Below are positions 49,886-61,610 of a stretch of 64,000 nucleotides of DNA, piece by piece. The stretch is from Centropus unirufus (lineage: Eukaryota; Chordata; Aves; Cuculiformes; Centropidae), in contig VYZI01000255.1 of assembly GCA_013397695.1 (NCBI GenBank), positions 253,823-317,822 on the forward strand, read 5' to 3'. The translations under genes were made by a program, and so were the position numbers. Below the pieces are notes generated by a model, which was given only the letters and a program-made list of their open reading frames with translations, was not told where the DNA came from and did no database searches. Every line of letters starts with the position of its first letter. Position 1 is the first letter of the stretch.

Positions 49886-52824
49886 GAAATATTGAACTTA
49901 AGAAAACACAACGAAGGATTCAAAGCTGTGATGCCAGTAAAAAAAAAAAGATTAAGTATGCAAGATTCCAAGGCCAATGGATTCTGGAATTCTTTGCTTG
50001 TTCATTTGTTTTGTAATGTGCATGATATTGTTATTTTACCTTAGCATGGAAACGACTACCTTTAAGTATGATGTGAAACCAAATACTAATGCAGGTGTTT
50101 CCATTTCAAAAGGTTTGGATACATCAACAGGGTGTACTGCATGCTACAGGTTATTTTAAGATTTTGCTTTGAGTCCTGTAAAATGTAGAGGTATTACTAA
50201 GCACAAAAAGAATGGGGACTGTCTGTAGACGTTTGCCCAATATTATAGTTCTGATCATACAAAGAAAAGGGCTTGGACTTCCAGGCTAAAAGGTTTTCTT
50301 ATCTATTTTTTCCTGACTTGAGAAAGAAACAAGTTCCTTTGACACAGTAGAATACAGGCTTTCTAATGTTAAAGAAAGAGAGAATGCCAGGAATGTCCAT
50401 CTTTTGAGACATTAGCATATATCTTCTACTGTTAAGTACAGTGAAATCCAAACCAAATGTACTTCTTCCCAGAAAATTAATTTTCTTCCCCTCTCAATGG
50501 CTGGTGTTGGCTGATTGGTATTTTGATAAACATGTGAACTTTTTAATAAATCTGGGATATTAAAGGGTTTTGTGGAGACTGAACAGGTGATATAATCATA
50601 GTTCTAATATCACATTTCTCTGCAGTAAATGGTTCACATCTTCCACTTTAATTTGTGCAGAAAATTTATGTCAGTTTAAGTAAAAAGCTCATTTGTAGCT
50701 GAAAGTAAAATAAAGCTGAAATAAATGGCTAGTAAATGGTAATAATCGCTAACAAATGTAAGGCAGACCCTTCCAAATGGAAAATATTTTGTTCCGATAA
50801 TATTTAGTAGGTTCAGCTCCATAAGGTTAACTGCTTTACCGGGAGCTAAAGCAGAGTCAAGCTAGCTCTGTTCCATTGTAAACCGGATCACTGGTGGAGT
50901 GATTGAGATGCATGATATAAATCTAGATTTCAACATATTCTAGCATTCATTACTTTTGAATAAAGAGCTCCTCTTGGTGTCTTTCATAGTTTTGTAGAAC
51001 CTTAGCAGAAGAATATAGGCAAAACTGCACTGGGAATAAGTAATGAAAGGTTGTCCCTCTGATTATGTAAACATGCACTCAAAATGGATCAAATGGATCT
51101 GACACTTTCAGTGGATTCTGGCTAACATCCAGGGTGTTGGCATTTATAGTTCTAACATGAAGTGTTGTTCTGAAAATTCTGATGTAAAAGCTATACCAAG
51201 TTAGCAGTTCTAGGTACTCATAAAAATACAGACACCTCTGTGGACCTCTAAAGGGGTTTGTTGGAGAGTGCTGTAAGAAATAAGTAGCCAGGTATATTGT
51301 TGACCACCAATCTACTATTAGTTCCTTTCTTTTTTTCCTTCCATAGGTCATCAAATTTGTTCCCTCTTATGTCTCACTGGTACAATCATTAATCAGATGT
51401 AAACTCCTGGAAAATATGGTCTATAAGCTCTACAGCAAAACTCCATTGATGTTTATGGATGAGAAGTCTGTGCTGAGGCATATGCAGAGATATGTTGTAG
51501 TATGAAAATGAAACACAGAGTTGGACTGTAGAAAAAAAAATCATGCACTGGATGATTTGCATGTTCCCTCGCATCCTGAAAGTTAACAATACTGTGTGAA
51601 CCAAAGAAATAATAAATTAAAATTAACAAACCTTTTATTTACTAGTACCATAAAAATATATTAAAAATCATAAACTTTTTATTAGTAAAAGCACTAAGCA
51701 CTAAATGTTGCAGATTCACGTCAAACACGTGGCCGAGTTATCTGATTTGTACTACTCTTCAAATATCAGTTCTGTACACTTTCATCTTAAATTTGATCTG
51801 TCTGTACCTGGTTGCTGTGGGCATAATTTTTTAATGTCAAACAATGTATGTCTTTCAGACCGAAAACGCAACTTAAAAAAAGAGATTTTTCCTATAATAA
51901 ATTACCAAATCAGCAAAATTAATAATAATTAAATGTGAAATTATATATACAATACCTCAGTTTTCCATTTTTATAATTATTTTTTTACATAAAATTACAG
52001 AAAATTTTATACTGTGACTTAACTATGAACTGGATACTCAAAAGATTCATTTAAAGGACAGATTGTCTGTTTCTGTAAGCTTCTTCACCGACAAAAAGTA
52101 ATAGAAGTAGTGGAAGACCTCAAATTGTAATCTCAAAGTAAAACATTTTCTGTGTTGGGGGAATTCATAATGAGTCTTTTTCTCCTGCATGGATTTTCTC
52201 ATGTCTAATTCAAGGTTAATTCACATCCAGTCATTTCTACAGTGGATGTGTTAATACGTTTTTTATATTTAGCAGTAGTCATGTAGAAATGGAACTTGTT
52301 AGACTTGGTATCGTTATTTCTTTATCAAATTTGGTAGACTTTGGACAATTGGTTCAAGCACCGATTGGGAATTGGTAGATAGGATAACTACAGCAACCAT
52401 TTTCTTACAGAAAGTGCTGAAAAAATGCAAAAGTAAGGACAACCTGAAAATTGCAGAAAGATTATGGTTTTCTTCAATGTTTACCTAAACTGAAATTAAT
52501 CAGTAAAACCAATTTATGCTTCTTCAAACTGAATAATCAGTCCTTTATGAGTAGTTGGCCTGTGGAGCCATGCTGTCTACTTGGGTAGCCTTGGTGTCTA
52601 GGTGGCCTGAAAACCTCATGAGCTTAGTACCACAGTGACCCACTGGCTTTCCAGCATCAGACCTGCCACATCCTACACCTGCAAAATGCTTCTGGCTGCT
52701 TGCTGAAGCTTGTAGTTAGGTTCAAGCATGTGACATTCCACCAGGCTCTGGCTATGCCTTCCAACACAATCATAACGTAATTGTTTACACAGCAAATCTG
52801 GTCTTTCAGAAGGTCTGAAGATGG
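49886..52824. other. intergenic DNA, nothing firm recognised
   Basis: No exon or RNA gene is seen. 52555-52760 is noticeably richer in G and C than its surroundings but matches no family I know. Confidence 0.55.
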
Positions 52825-52878
52825 TCCTCAAAACACACTGAAATCAATGGGACTGCTGTAGCAAAGAAATCCCAGATG
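52825..52878. repeat. old amniote interspersed repeat fragment
   Basis: ACACACTGAAATCAATGGGA followed by CTGCTGTAGCA carries the 'CACTGAAGTCAATGGGACT' hallmark almost intact. Family not assigned. Confidence 0.4.
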
Positions 52879-54101
52879 TGACATTTCCGAGGTGTTCCAA
52901 ATAACAGAGAATTTTTCTGTGTCATTTCCACTTTTTTTCTCCGTCAGGAAGAAGGGGTTTTCAGGCAATCAAGAAAATATTTTAGGTACCTAGAAGTGCA
53001 TTGTGTCTCATTGAAATTTAAAATCGTCCATATATGAAAGCAGAGCTGAAAATCTGATAATTATTTGAAGGTTATCTGAATCTGGCCTCTTTTAAATGAA
53101 AGAAAATGCAGTTAATGTTCCAATGTCTCCTAAATGTAATACATTTGTAAGGTGACAGAGTATAGCTCCCAATAAAACCAATCCAAAAGGTACAATTTAT
53201 TCTTCTACCTTTTCCATGTTTTTTTAAAAATATATCAGGTTTTTACAAATGACAAACATTGCCATGGTAAATTGTTTTCCAAAGCATTTACACATTTCCT
53301 TAATGGATTCCAAAGATGAAAGTATTTGGGAATAGAACAGACTTTCAATCATTCACCTAATGACAAATTAAAGTTTAAAGAAACTGTGGAACAGCTGAAG
53401 GTTATCTCCAATCAACTTTATCTCTGAAAAAGTGATTAAATCTCTGACATAAACTTTTAAATCTCCTTGCAAATTTAGAGTAGGATACACACCAGACTAC
53501 ATAAAACCCCTTACTGATTTTTTTTCAGACAATTAATATACATTGATGTCAGTCAATAGTTACATTCTACCCATGTATTTCTGACTTCTCATACTAATGA
53601 AGTTTATCGTGAGAAGAAGTGTTGAGCAAAGGATTGATTTCTTTCAGTTTATTAGCCAAACTACAAAAGAGAAAAAAAATCTTTTCAACTTACTGAAATA
53701 TTTATTTGACAATAATTGAAAGTTCCACTGATTTTAAGTAAGGCTCATACCATCTTTAACTGATGAGTTTTTTTTTAAAGTAGAAATTTTCAAGTGGAAA
53801 GTTTTTCATACGTTTTACAGGCAGCTCTTTTCAAGAATTCCGTTTTACTGAATCTTTAAAACAAAACTTTTCATCTGAAATAATTAATGCAAAATCAGAA
53901 GAATTCAAAAGTAATTCCAATAAAATACTTTTGGTCCTTTTTAGTGATATACTATCTTAGTATATTGTTAAAGTAGTGAATAGTTAAGAGATAACATATG
54001 ACCAGTTGTTTGTATAGAAACAATACATCATAGGTTCTGAGAGATTTTACTCCACTTCCCTCACAACCTCCCTGAGGCAAAATTAAAGAAACAGAGCTCC
54101 T
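52879..54101. other. AT-rich intergenic DNA, nothing firm recognised
   Basis: No gene is recognised. 53725-53760 (TTCCACTGATTTTAAGTAAG) may be a further old repeat scrap. Confidence 0.55.
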
Positions 54102-54166
54102 TCTTTGCAGACGAAGAAATAAAATACAGAATAGATCATCTTATTCAAAATTTGATCATACACTGG
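54102..54166 (-). repeat. possible MIR-like SINE fragment
   Basis: TTTGCAGACGAAGAAATAAA, then TACAGAATAGATCATCTTAT and GATCATACACTGG parallel the antisense MIR segment 'TTTACAGATGAGGAAACTGAGGCACAGAGAGGTTAAG..CTTGCCCAAGGTCACACAGC'. It is decayed. Confidence 0.35.
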
Positions 54167-57100
54167 TTGATATAATCTGATTTGCTACATTAACTGAACA
54201 TCTTTAAATTTTGAGAATACACAGTGTTGGTCCCAGTTGTGGTGGGTGCGTGAATCCCCTCCAGCCTCTTCAGGCTGATGTAGCAACAGCTTTTAATGGT
54301 GCACTGTTGGGCCCTCCCTGGGATTATTCACTTAACATTTTGACACAGGATCCTGAGTAAGACTTCCTTTATTTGTCCCAGTAGTTATTGACTCTGTTTC
54401 ACGTTATGATGATGTAAATCACTTTTCTGAAGGGAGTTACATTACTGTAAAACAGCTTGGAGAGGAAAATCAGAGTTCCATTTCTGGGAAAAAAAACCCT
54501 AGTATTTCTAAATTAGTAGGAAGACTTTTACACATTGATTCAAACATCTGCAAGTTTAACATTTTAATATTAGTATATATATAAAAATAGAAGGCTATAC
54601 AGACCTAATTAACAAGGAACTGATGTAGAATTGCCTGTCCAAAGTGGGCACTATTCACAAATGATTCTTTTCTTCAAGTCATGATGGTTTTACCCCTGTT
54701 GGCATGAGATATCCCTGTCAGAGAGAGGCAGGAGATCCTTTTCAGTCCCAAACAGATAAATCATACATGTGTAAATGGATACACCCTGTCTAAAACAGAT
54801 GAGTCCAGCTGAACCCATACCAATGATATACAGATTTGTTTATTCAGGCTTTATGCACAGGGAGATAGTTTTTACATTTAGGGATTGGTGAACAGCTGGA
54901 AAAGCAGCAGGTTGCCACAGACATATGGAGGAAGAATAATTTCATATATATATATTTGTAACATGTAGGATTTAACTCAGACACAATGTTAGAAGGGACG
55001 CTTGAACTTTAGGGTCAGTAAGAAAGAAGGGGGGATTAGGAATGAGGACTGACCGCCTTGGGGATATGCCTTTAAATGTGACTGCCCATTTCATCAGCAA
55101 CTTCTCACTGTTTCCAGTAACCTCATCTGGGCTATTCATGTGAATAACATGAGCAGGCTATCACCCTAACTTGATTAGTTTGCACCTTCAAGGTAATTAT
55201 CTCCTTATGTTCCCATGCTAGAGGCAATCTGTGTTATATTCTGGGCAGCTACACACTTGCCTCATCTGTCCGTACGCCCATTTACATTACTCAGGAAAGT
55301 AAATTGTGCTCCAGAATTATAGCTGCTCTGTTCTGTAGAGAAATAGGTTAATGAAAGTATACTTTTAGGGGAGAAAAATAAGACGTATCCAAAGGACAAC
55401 TAAGAAAAACTATGAGTCTCTCTTCTCATGCTTGTATTTTTGAGAGTCCATTGTTCTGAGGTCTACAGCTCATTTCAATTATTTATTTTCACACGTTCCC
55501 TTTTCATTGGTTGTGGCTGAGAAACAACATAAAATTATAGGTTGGCAAATATTAGGGCTCAGTTTTAGGACCTAAGGATTTAATAAGTTAGGGCCTTGTT
55601 TCGGCTTCAGTTTTGACTTTAATAAAAGAATTACAAATTCACTTCTATAGCTGTGTGTTTATTCCGTTACATGCACTAAAGGAGTCTTTCACATTATATC
55701 CTTCCTGCTATGGAATGCGGTAATTTAGTACTGAAGCTATTTAAAATAGGTTTTATGCTATGGTTATTGTGGCAAGAAACAGAAGGAAATTGTTGGAATA
55801 CAAATTGCTGGAGGAGGGCAACTTCATTTTGCTTTTAGGGTAGCCAGTATGGATAGGTCACCCATAGATGCATAAAGGGAGCATTAGAACTGTAACAGTC
55901 ACTGGATGACAATTTCTCAATAATTATGTTAAGAAGCAAATTAGGGAGTGTCTTCTGAAATGTTGCGATTTAAAGCAATAAGATATCTGAAAGTGAGGTC
56001 ATTCTCATTGGAATGATAATGCCAGGGCATTAAAGGGAAGGTCACTTTTATGTAATGTTAATCATATAAATCCCTCAAATATCACTGTTACAGTACAGCA
56101 TTTTATGGATCTTAGCATTGTATGACCTTTATTTGTATTAGCATTATAACTAAAATTATATTATTATATGCAAAAATAAAAAGTCATCTTCTATGAGCTT
56201 TTATTTTAATATTTTAAGAGTTTGGGGGTTTTACCACATATTGCATACCATAGGATCAATGTAAAACATGTCTTACATATGTTTTTTTCATAAGATTTCC
56301 TTTTATTGTACAGTCAGGTCAAAAATTGAATTTCTAGATTTTGTTTTGGAGTAAAAGTATTTTTCAAAGAAAAGACTCAAGTCCCTGCTTGACTGTTATT
56401 CCATATTATGCCAAATGAGCATAATGTGCCCATTCCTAGAAATTGTTTTCTGAAGACCTTAAATCCTTGCAGTAATATTTCTGTGGGGTTTTATTATGGA
56501 AACTGTTAGAAAAACAGCATGAAAGCATAACTGTTTTATAAGTGATGATTGCAGAGCTTCTCCCCTCCTCCCCAACAGTACTTTGTTGACATGATTAAAT
56601 AACTGTAGATGTTCTTCAAAATGCTTTAAAAAGATGCGAAGGTCAAAAGCAATTTTAAACTGTAATCTTCATGCTAATTTTCTAGTATTTTTTGGTGTAT
56701 GTCTCTGTAGATTTTTCACAGAGAACAAGAAGTCTAGAACATCATAAAATGTTTTGACAGTAGATTTTTAAATGGGACATTTTCTAGGAAAATTATTCAA
56801 GATGCACATCTAAACAATGGTGAAGACGGGGTTTAAATTACTGCATGTTTTTCACTGTGTTTTTCATGCGTGCAACAATTTTTTTTCATCCTGACTGAAA
56901 AATTGGTGTAATCACACAGTGTAGATTCCACACCCCCCATCTCCCGTAGTACTGTATGATATCCTCCAAACTCTAAATGACAGTCATTGTTGTGATATTA
57001 TTACTATGCACATACTGCAGGGTGCCAGGCAGCAAGTAAAAAACATGAGGACCAATCTTTAGTGGTGCAATTGAGACAGAAGTGCTGCTGGAGGCAATGA

Positions 57101-60069
57101 ATTTCCAACAATTACACTATCTGGAATCTAGCCCTCAATTCCTAGTCCTCGAGGAACTCAAAACTCTCAAACTAAAAAATACCACAACAAATGAGTGTCA
57201 TAAATATCCCTAAATCATTGAAGAAATCAAGGATTACAGCAAAATATCACAATTTGCTACACGGCTTAGTGAACAGTTGTGGGAATTCACAGGAAAACGC
57301 CATGGTGGATTTAAAAAGGCTTTTATCAGTTATCAGTTTCTCTTCCCACAGCAAGACCTATTGGTTTAGGTTGGCTTAAATAATTTTTTTAGATGTATGC
57401 ACTTTTTCTATTATTTTCACTCTTCCCCCTTTGTTTCTTATAGTCTCACTCCATTTGTTGTTTTTCTATCTCTTCCTCTCCCTGCCAATGTCTCTTCCCC
57501 CGTAATATTTGATTGAACTAGAAGGATGAGTCAGGGTAGGGAGCATGACCAGGCACTGAAGGCACAGTGCCAGAAGAGCAGAGTTCTTCTCAAATAGGGT
57601 CCAAAGGGCTGTTATAAGCTATTGTAAAACTTCCCTTTTCTCTATTTTACACGTGAATAGATTTAGCAATAGTTTATTATATTATCTAATCCATAGACAT
57701 TTTTCCAGATTACCACAGCTTTCTTGTTCCCAAAAAATAATCAGCACAAAGTTCTGCTACAAGTACAGGGAATAAACTGTTGGTGGTAGCTGTTTTCCCT
57801 CATGGTTGAGCAAATAATAAGACATAATGCTTTTCCACCCCTGTCACAGTGGGAAAAAAATAACAAGATGAGCCTTCAGGCCCTTAAGGTCATAAATCAC
57901 ACTAATAGGAAACAAGACCTATATTTGTCATTTATCATAGATAACTTTTTATCTAAACTATCCTAGCAGTATACCTTGCTCGTCTTCTTCAAACAGCTAT
58001 CGTGATTGCTGTTACACATCTTGCATTTCAGCATTTAGTCTTGGCTCTTCTGACATGCACTTCACCACCGTTGTCGTTCCCATCACCCCCTCTCACCTCC
58101 TCTTTACTGTTCCAGTGTTTCCTTCCTGCTGGTCCCACCTCCATATTCAGGTTTGAGTAGTACTTTGAGATACTTTCAGATACTAAAATCCTGTGCTGAA
58201 ATGGACTTCTCAGTCAATGACGAATGCAGCCTTTCTTGTCATGCCTAACTTTGAAGCCAGTATTAAATTCTCAGTAATTGATGCAGATCACCTGTTACAC
58301 CCTATGTTACTGATCTCTGCTCTTTGTAGTTTTTTTTTTCTCCTACAAACAAAACTTTCATGTTTATTAATGTAAAGTTTACTTAAATCACTCATTTAAC
58401 CTCTGGTTCTGTAAACATCTGTAGATCTAAAGGCAGACAGTTTTCATTTCAGGTTACTGATAATGTGAGCTCCTCCTTTCTTCTTGGAGTGTTTCCAGAA
58501 AAATACTAAATGATTTCATAGAGAATGCAGAGCTCTCTATTTCTGACTCTCGAAAATGGTTATGTCATCACATCATCATTCATTTTTATATTGATTAAAA
58601 TTTCTGGTTAAAAACTGATCTGTAACACAGTTAAATAACTTCATAAATGAACCTGAATCTCAAAAGGAACCTGTAAGTTAGAACACTGAGTAAATTGATC
58701 AGTTTTGTATTTGTCAAGTTTTTTACTAAGGGATAATAGAAATACTTTGAAGTTTTCAACTTCTTGAACAATGTTCATGCTTTTTAGACACAAGATGAAA
58801 AGCTGGAAAAATTATATAACATTTAAGTCTCTTCCTCTGTAAAAATAAGCAGCACAATGCTCAATGTAAAAAAACAAACTTCCTAAAAATTAAGATATCA
58901 TTAATCAGACTTTTTGAAATATTTTAGAAAGTCTAATTTTCATGCTATGTATTCTAAAACCTTTATGCAGTCTACCTAACTAGATATCATTTAAAATCAT
59001 TGAAAGTACCTCAGTATCAAAATACAGCTTTTAAAAGGCAAATTATTTCTCTGTGCTACATTGTACATTGAAAGCAAATGTTTTCAGGTTTTATTGTTTG
59101 TTTGTTCTAATGTGAGAAAAATATGCATAAATGCTGCAGAACTAGGACAAATATGGGTCTATAAATAGCAATCAGTCACAGTGAAGCGCAGCAACTTAAT
59201 CTCCATTTGAAGCTATTCTGAGCACAAAGTGAGGTTGAAGGACATGAAACTTGTTTTGGTTCCCACTGTCTCCCTGTCACTGTTGTCACTCCAAACATTC
59301 TCCTGTTCTCTACTTGTCTTATGCTCCTGTAATCCCTCAAATTTATGTCTCTGTATTTTTTCTTCACATCTCAGTTTCCTACTTTCCTTCCTCTCACCAG
59401 AGTAGCTTTCCCCTTGAATTTTCATCCTTCTCATCTTCTGAGAACCAGATCTGTTGTCCTTATGACCCTTGAAAGACGCACAGAGAAAGCACCTTTCTAA
59501 AGGGTAAGAATGTCTTTAACCATGCTATATATTTCTGAATAAAATTAAATTCTGTTAGCTAGAAGTACTATTACTCTTTCCTGACCCTTCTAAACCAGGT
59601 AGAGCTTCCTTAAGTCATACAGGAACAAAACTCATAAAAGTATAAATGAATATAGGACACAGAATATGTGAATATTATATAAATCATAGCATATCACATA
59701 AAACATGTATCAAATTGTTATTTGAAGCTGTTAGGTAGTCGTGTTGCCCTTGATCAATGTACCTCTCCTATCAAGCTTCTGTCTACTACAGTCCTCTAAG
59801 GTCGAGTTGCATCATTTGGCAGACAAACTGTAGCAAAGAGCAGCAAGAAAAATGGTTTTCTCAGAATTTCTTTTTGTGTCGTTCCAAACTGTGCTTTAAA
59901 AGGTAGGAAAGTTTATTCTCAAAATAGAATTGGCAAGAGTCCTCAGCTCAGACCTCATGAACACTCTAATATCTCTCAGAACTTAATACCCCCTAGAATA
60001 TGATTTAAGTCTTCTCTCCGAGGCAATTGGGCTTAGGATGTCTGAGCTAGTCTCTGGGGAATGTAGGAT
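54167..60069. other. long AT-rich intergenic stretch with repeat scraps
   Basis: No exon or RNA gene is recognised. 54305-54360 (GGGATTATTCACTTAAC, CAGGATCCTGAGTAAG) and 55125-55167 (GGGCTATTCATGTGAATAAC, GAGCAGGCTATCACCC) look like the 'GGGACTATTCATGTGAGTAA...GCAGGATCAGGCCC' part of the unassigned amniote repeat. A short TA microsatellite lies near 54943-54955. The plus strand is pyrimidine-rich at about 58020-58140 and 59250-59470. Confidence 0.55.
55125..55167 (+). repeat. old amniote interspersed repeat fragment
   Basis: GGGCTATTCATGTGAATAAC followed by ATGAGCAGGCTATCACCC matches the 'CTATTCATGTGAGTAA..GCAGGATCAGGCCC' end of the unassigned amniote repeat well for so short a piece. Confidence 0.45.
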
Positions 60070-60185
60070 GATGCATTATTATTTTCCACAGTCACCTACG
60101 CAACACCCTGAGGTAAGATGCTGGTATGTCTAATGTCATACAGGAAGGCAGTGTTAGAGCTAGAATTCAAATTGTTTCACCCTCA
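60070..60185 (-). repeat. MIR-like SINE fragment
   Basis: ATGCATTATTATTTTCCACA, then GTCTAATGTCATACAGGAAG and CAGTGTTAGAGCTAGAATTC parallel antisense MIR ('TTATTATCCCCATTTTACAG ... AAGGTCACACAGCTAGTAAG ... CAGAGCCGGGATTCGAACCC'). This is the clearest SINE remnant in the window. Confidence 0.55.
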
Positions 60186-61574
60186 TATTTCTGATCCCTT
60201 CAGGCACAGAAGACTGTCAATCTCTAAGTCTGTTGCTCTAAGTGGCCACAACTCCACCAGTTGCTCAGCAAGAGATTGCTGTATGCATCCTGTCAGAGGC
60301 AGATAAGGAGCAGAGCAGCACTAATGGGATCAGTGGTAGCCCACAGCAGTGTGATACAGGTTTCTGGCTGGGATGGCAAGGAAAGGAAGGGAGCAGGAGT
60401 GGGTTTCACAGGATTTTATCAAATCTGGCCCAATACATTTTCTAAGCTGTGTCTTTTCTGAGGTGTTCTTCAAGTCCATGTACACTGAATGTTTTGGCAT
60501 GCAACTGGACACGACTAGACAGACTGTCTGCAGCTTGTCCTTCAGGTGGATCTCAGGCAGTCCATGGAGCATATGAGCATTTGGGGCACTGCCGCACTCA
60601 CTGATCCAGTGAAGTGCAGATGAAACTAACCCTGTAGGAAAACAGTATAGTTTCTTTACTCTGCCTTCATTCAAGGAAGAAAATCTGTACTTGGTTCCTG
60701 TTACATGCATCTAGAACAGCAGATACCAACCTTATCTACGTCATAGATAAGACTGAGAATACCAGATCACCCTGTTCTATTATCTTTAAGTCCATGCTGC
60801 TGCACAAAGGGAGCAAAAATGATTATGAGAACAGGAAAGCATTATCCTCCCCAAGAAACCACTCCTCCATCTTAATCTGCTACCCTCTGCACTGTTGTTC
60901 TACAGTTTGCTGCTTTTTTACTTAACCTCCTCCAGGACTCAGTGCTGCAGGATGATACAAGAAAGGAGACCTGCAGAAGGCGACAGAATCAAGAATTAGG
61001 AAGCTGGCAGGGAATATCAATTTCACAGAGTTGGACTGTGAGGAAAAAAGAACTTATCAGCGACGAAATTTATAAAAGAGAAATTTTGGCGATCCAGTGA
61101 CCCAGAACAAGCTGACTAATTTAGATCTGAAAAAAAATACATTGTTTCAAAACAGGGAATATCCTTACTTCTTGCTTTTTCTTCATTTAGGATCCTGGTT
61201 GGATACCACTGTGCCCTGGTTGAAAGAGGTTTCTTGTGCCCACTCTCTCTTACAAGCATTGAACCAGAACTCTTTGTGGGGAGGAGAAATAGAGTGAGAA
61301 GCAAAACACTCCTCCTCAGTATAAATGCTACTGTTGCGGTGGCTTAGTTTAACAAAATATTCAGTAATTTTCCAAGGCATAAGTATTGCTTTATTGGTGG
61401 TGGATTGCGTCAGATTTTTTTTTTCCTATATATATGTTCTTCAGCTTTATGTGATTTCCCTTACAGGAAACAGGCTGTAATTTGTATGCTGCTTCTGAAG
61501 CGTGACCTTGGTGTGTCTTGTGTATTGATTAAGACAGCAGAGATACCAGAGTATTGAGCTCTAGTAGGTCATTT
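60186..61574. other. intergenic DNA, nothing recognised
   Basis: No exon, RNA gene or repeat is supported. Overlapping open frames on both strands at 60240-60710 reflect a locally higher GC content. None has a recognisable domain. Confidence 0.5.
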
Positions 61575-61610
61575 CAGTATTATGCCCATTTTAAACAGAT
61601 ATAATTTGAT
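61575..61610 (-). repeat. possible MIR-like scrap
   Basis: GTATTATGCCCATTTTAAAC followed by AGATATAATTTGA resembles the antisense MIR core 'TTATTATCCCCATTTTACAGATGAGG'. It is too short to be certain. Confidence 0.25.
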
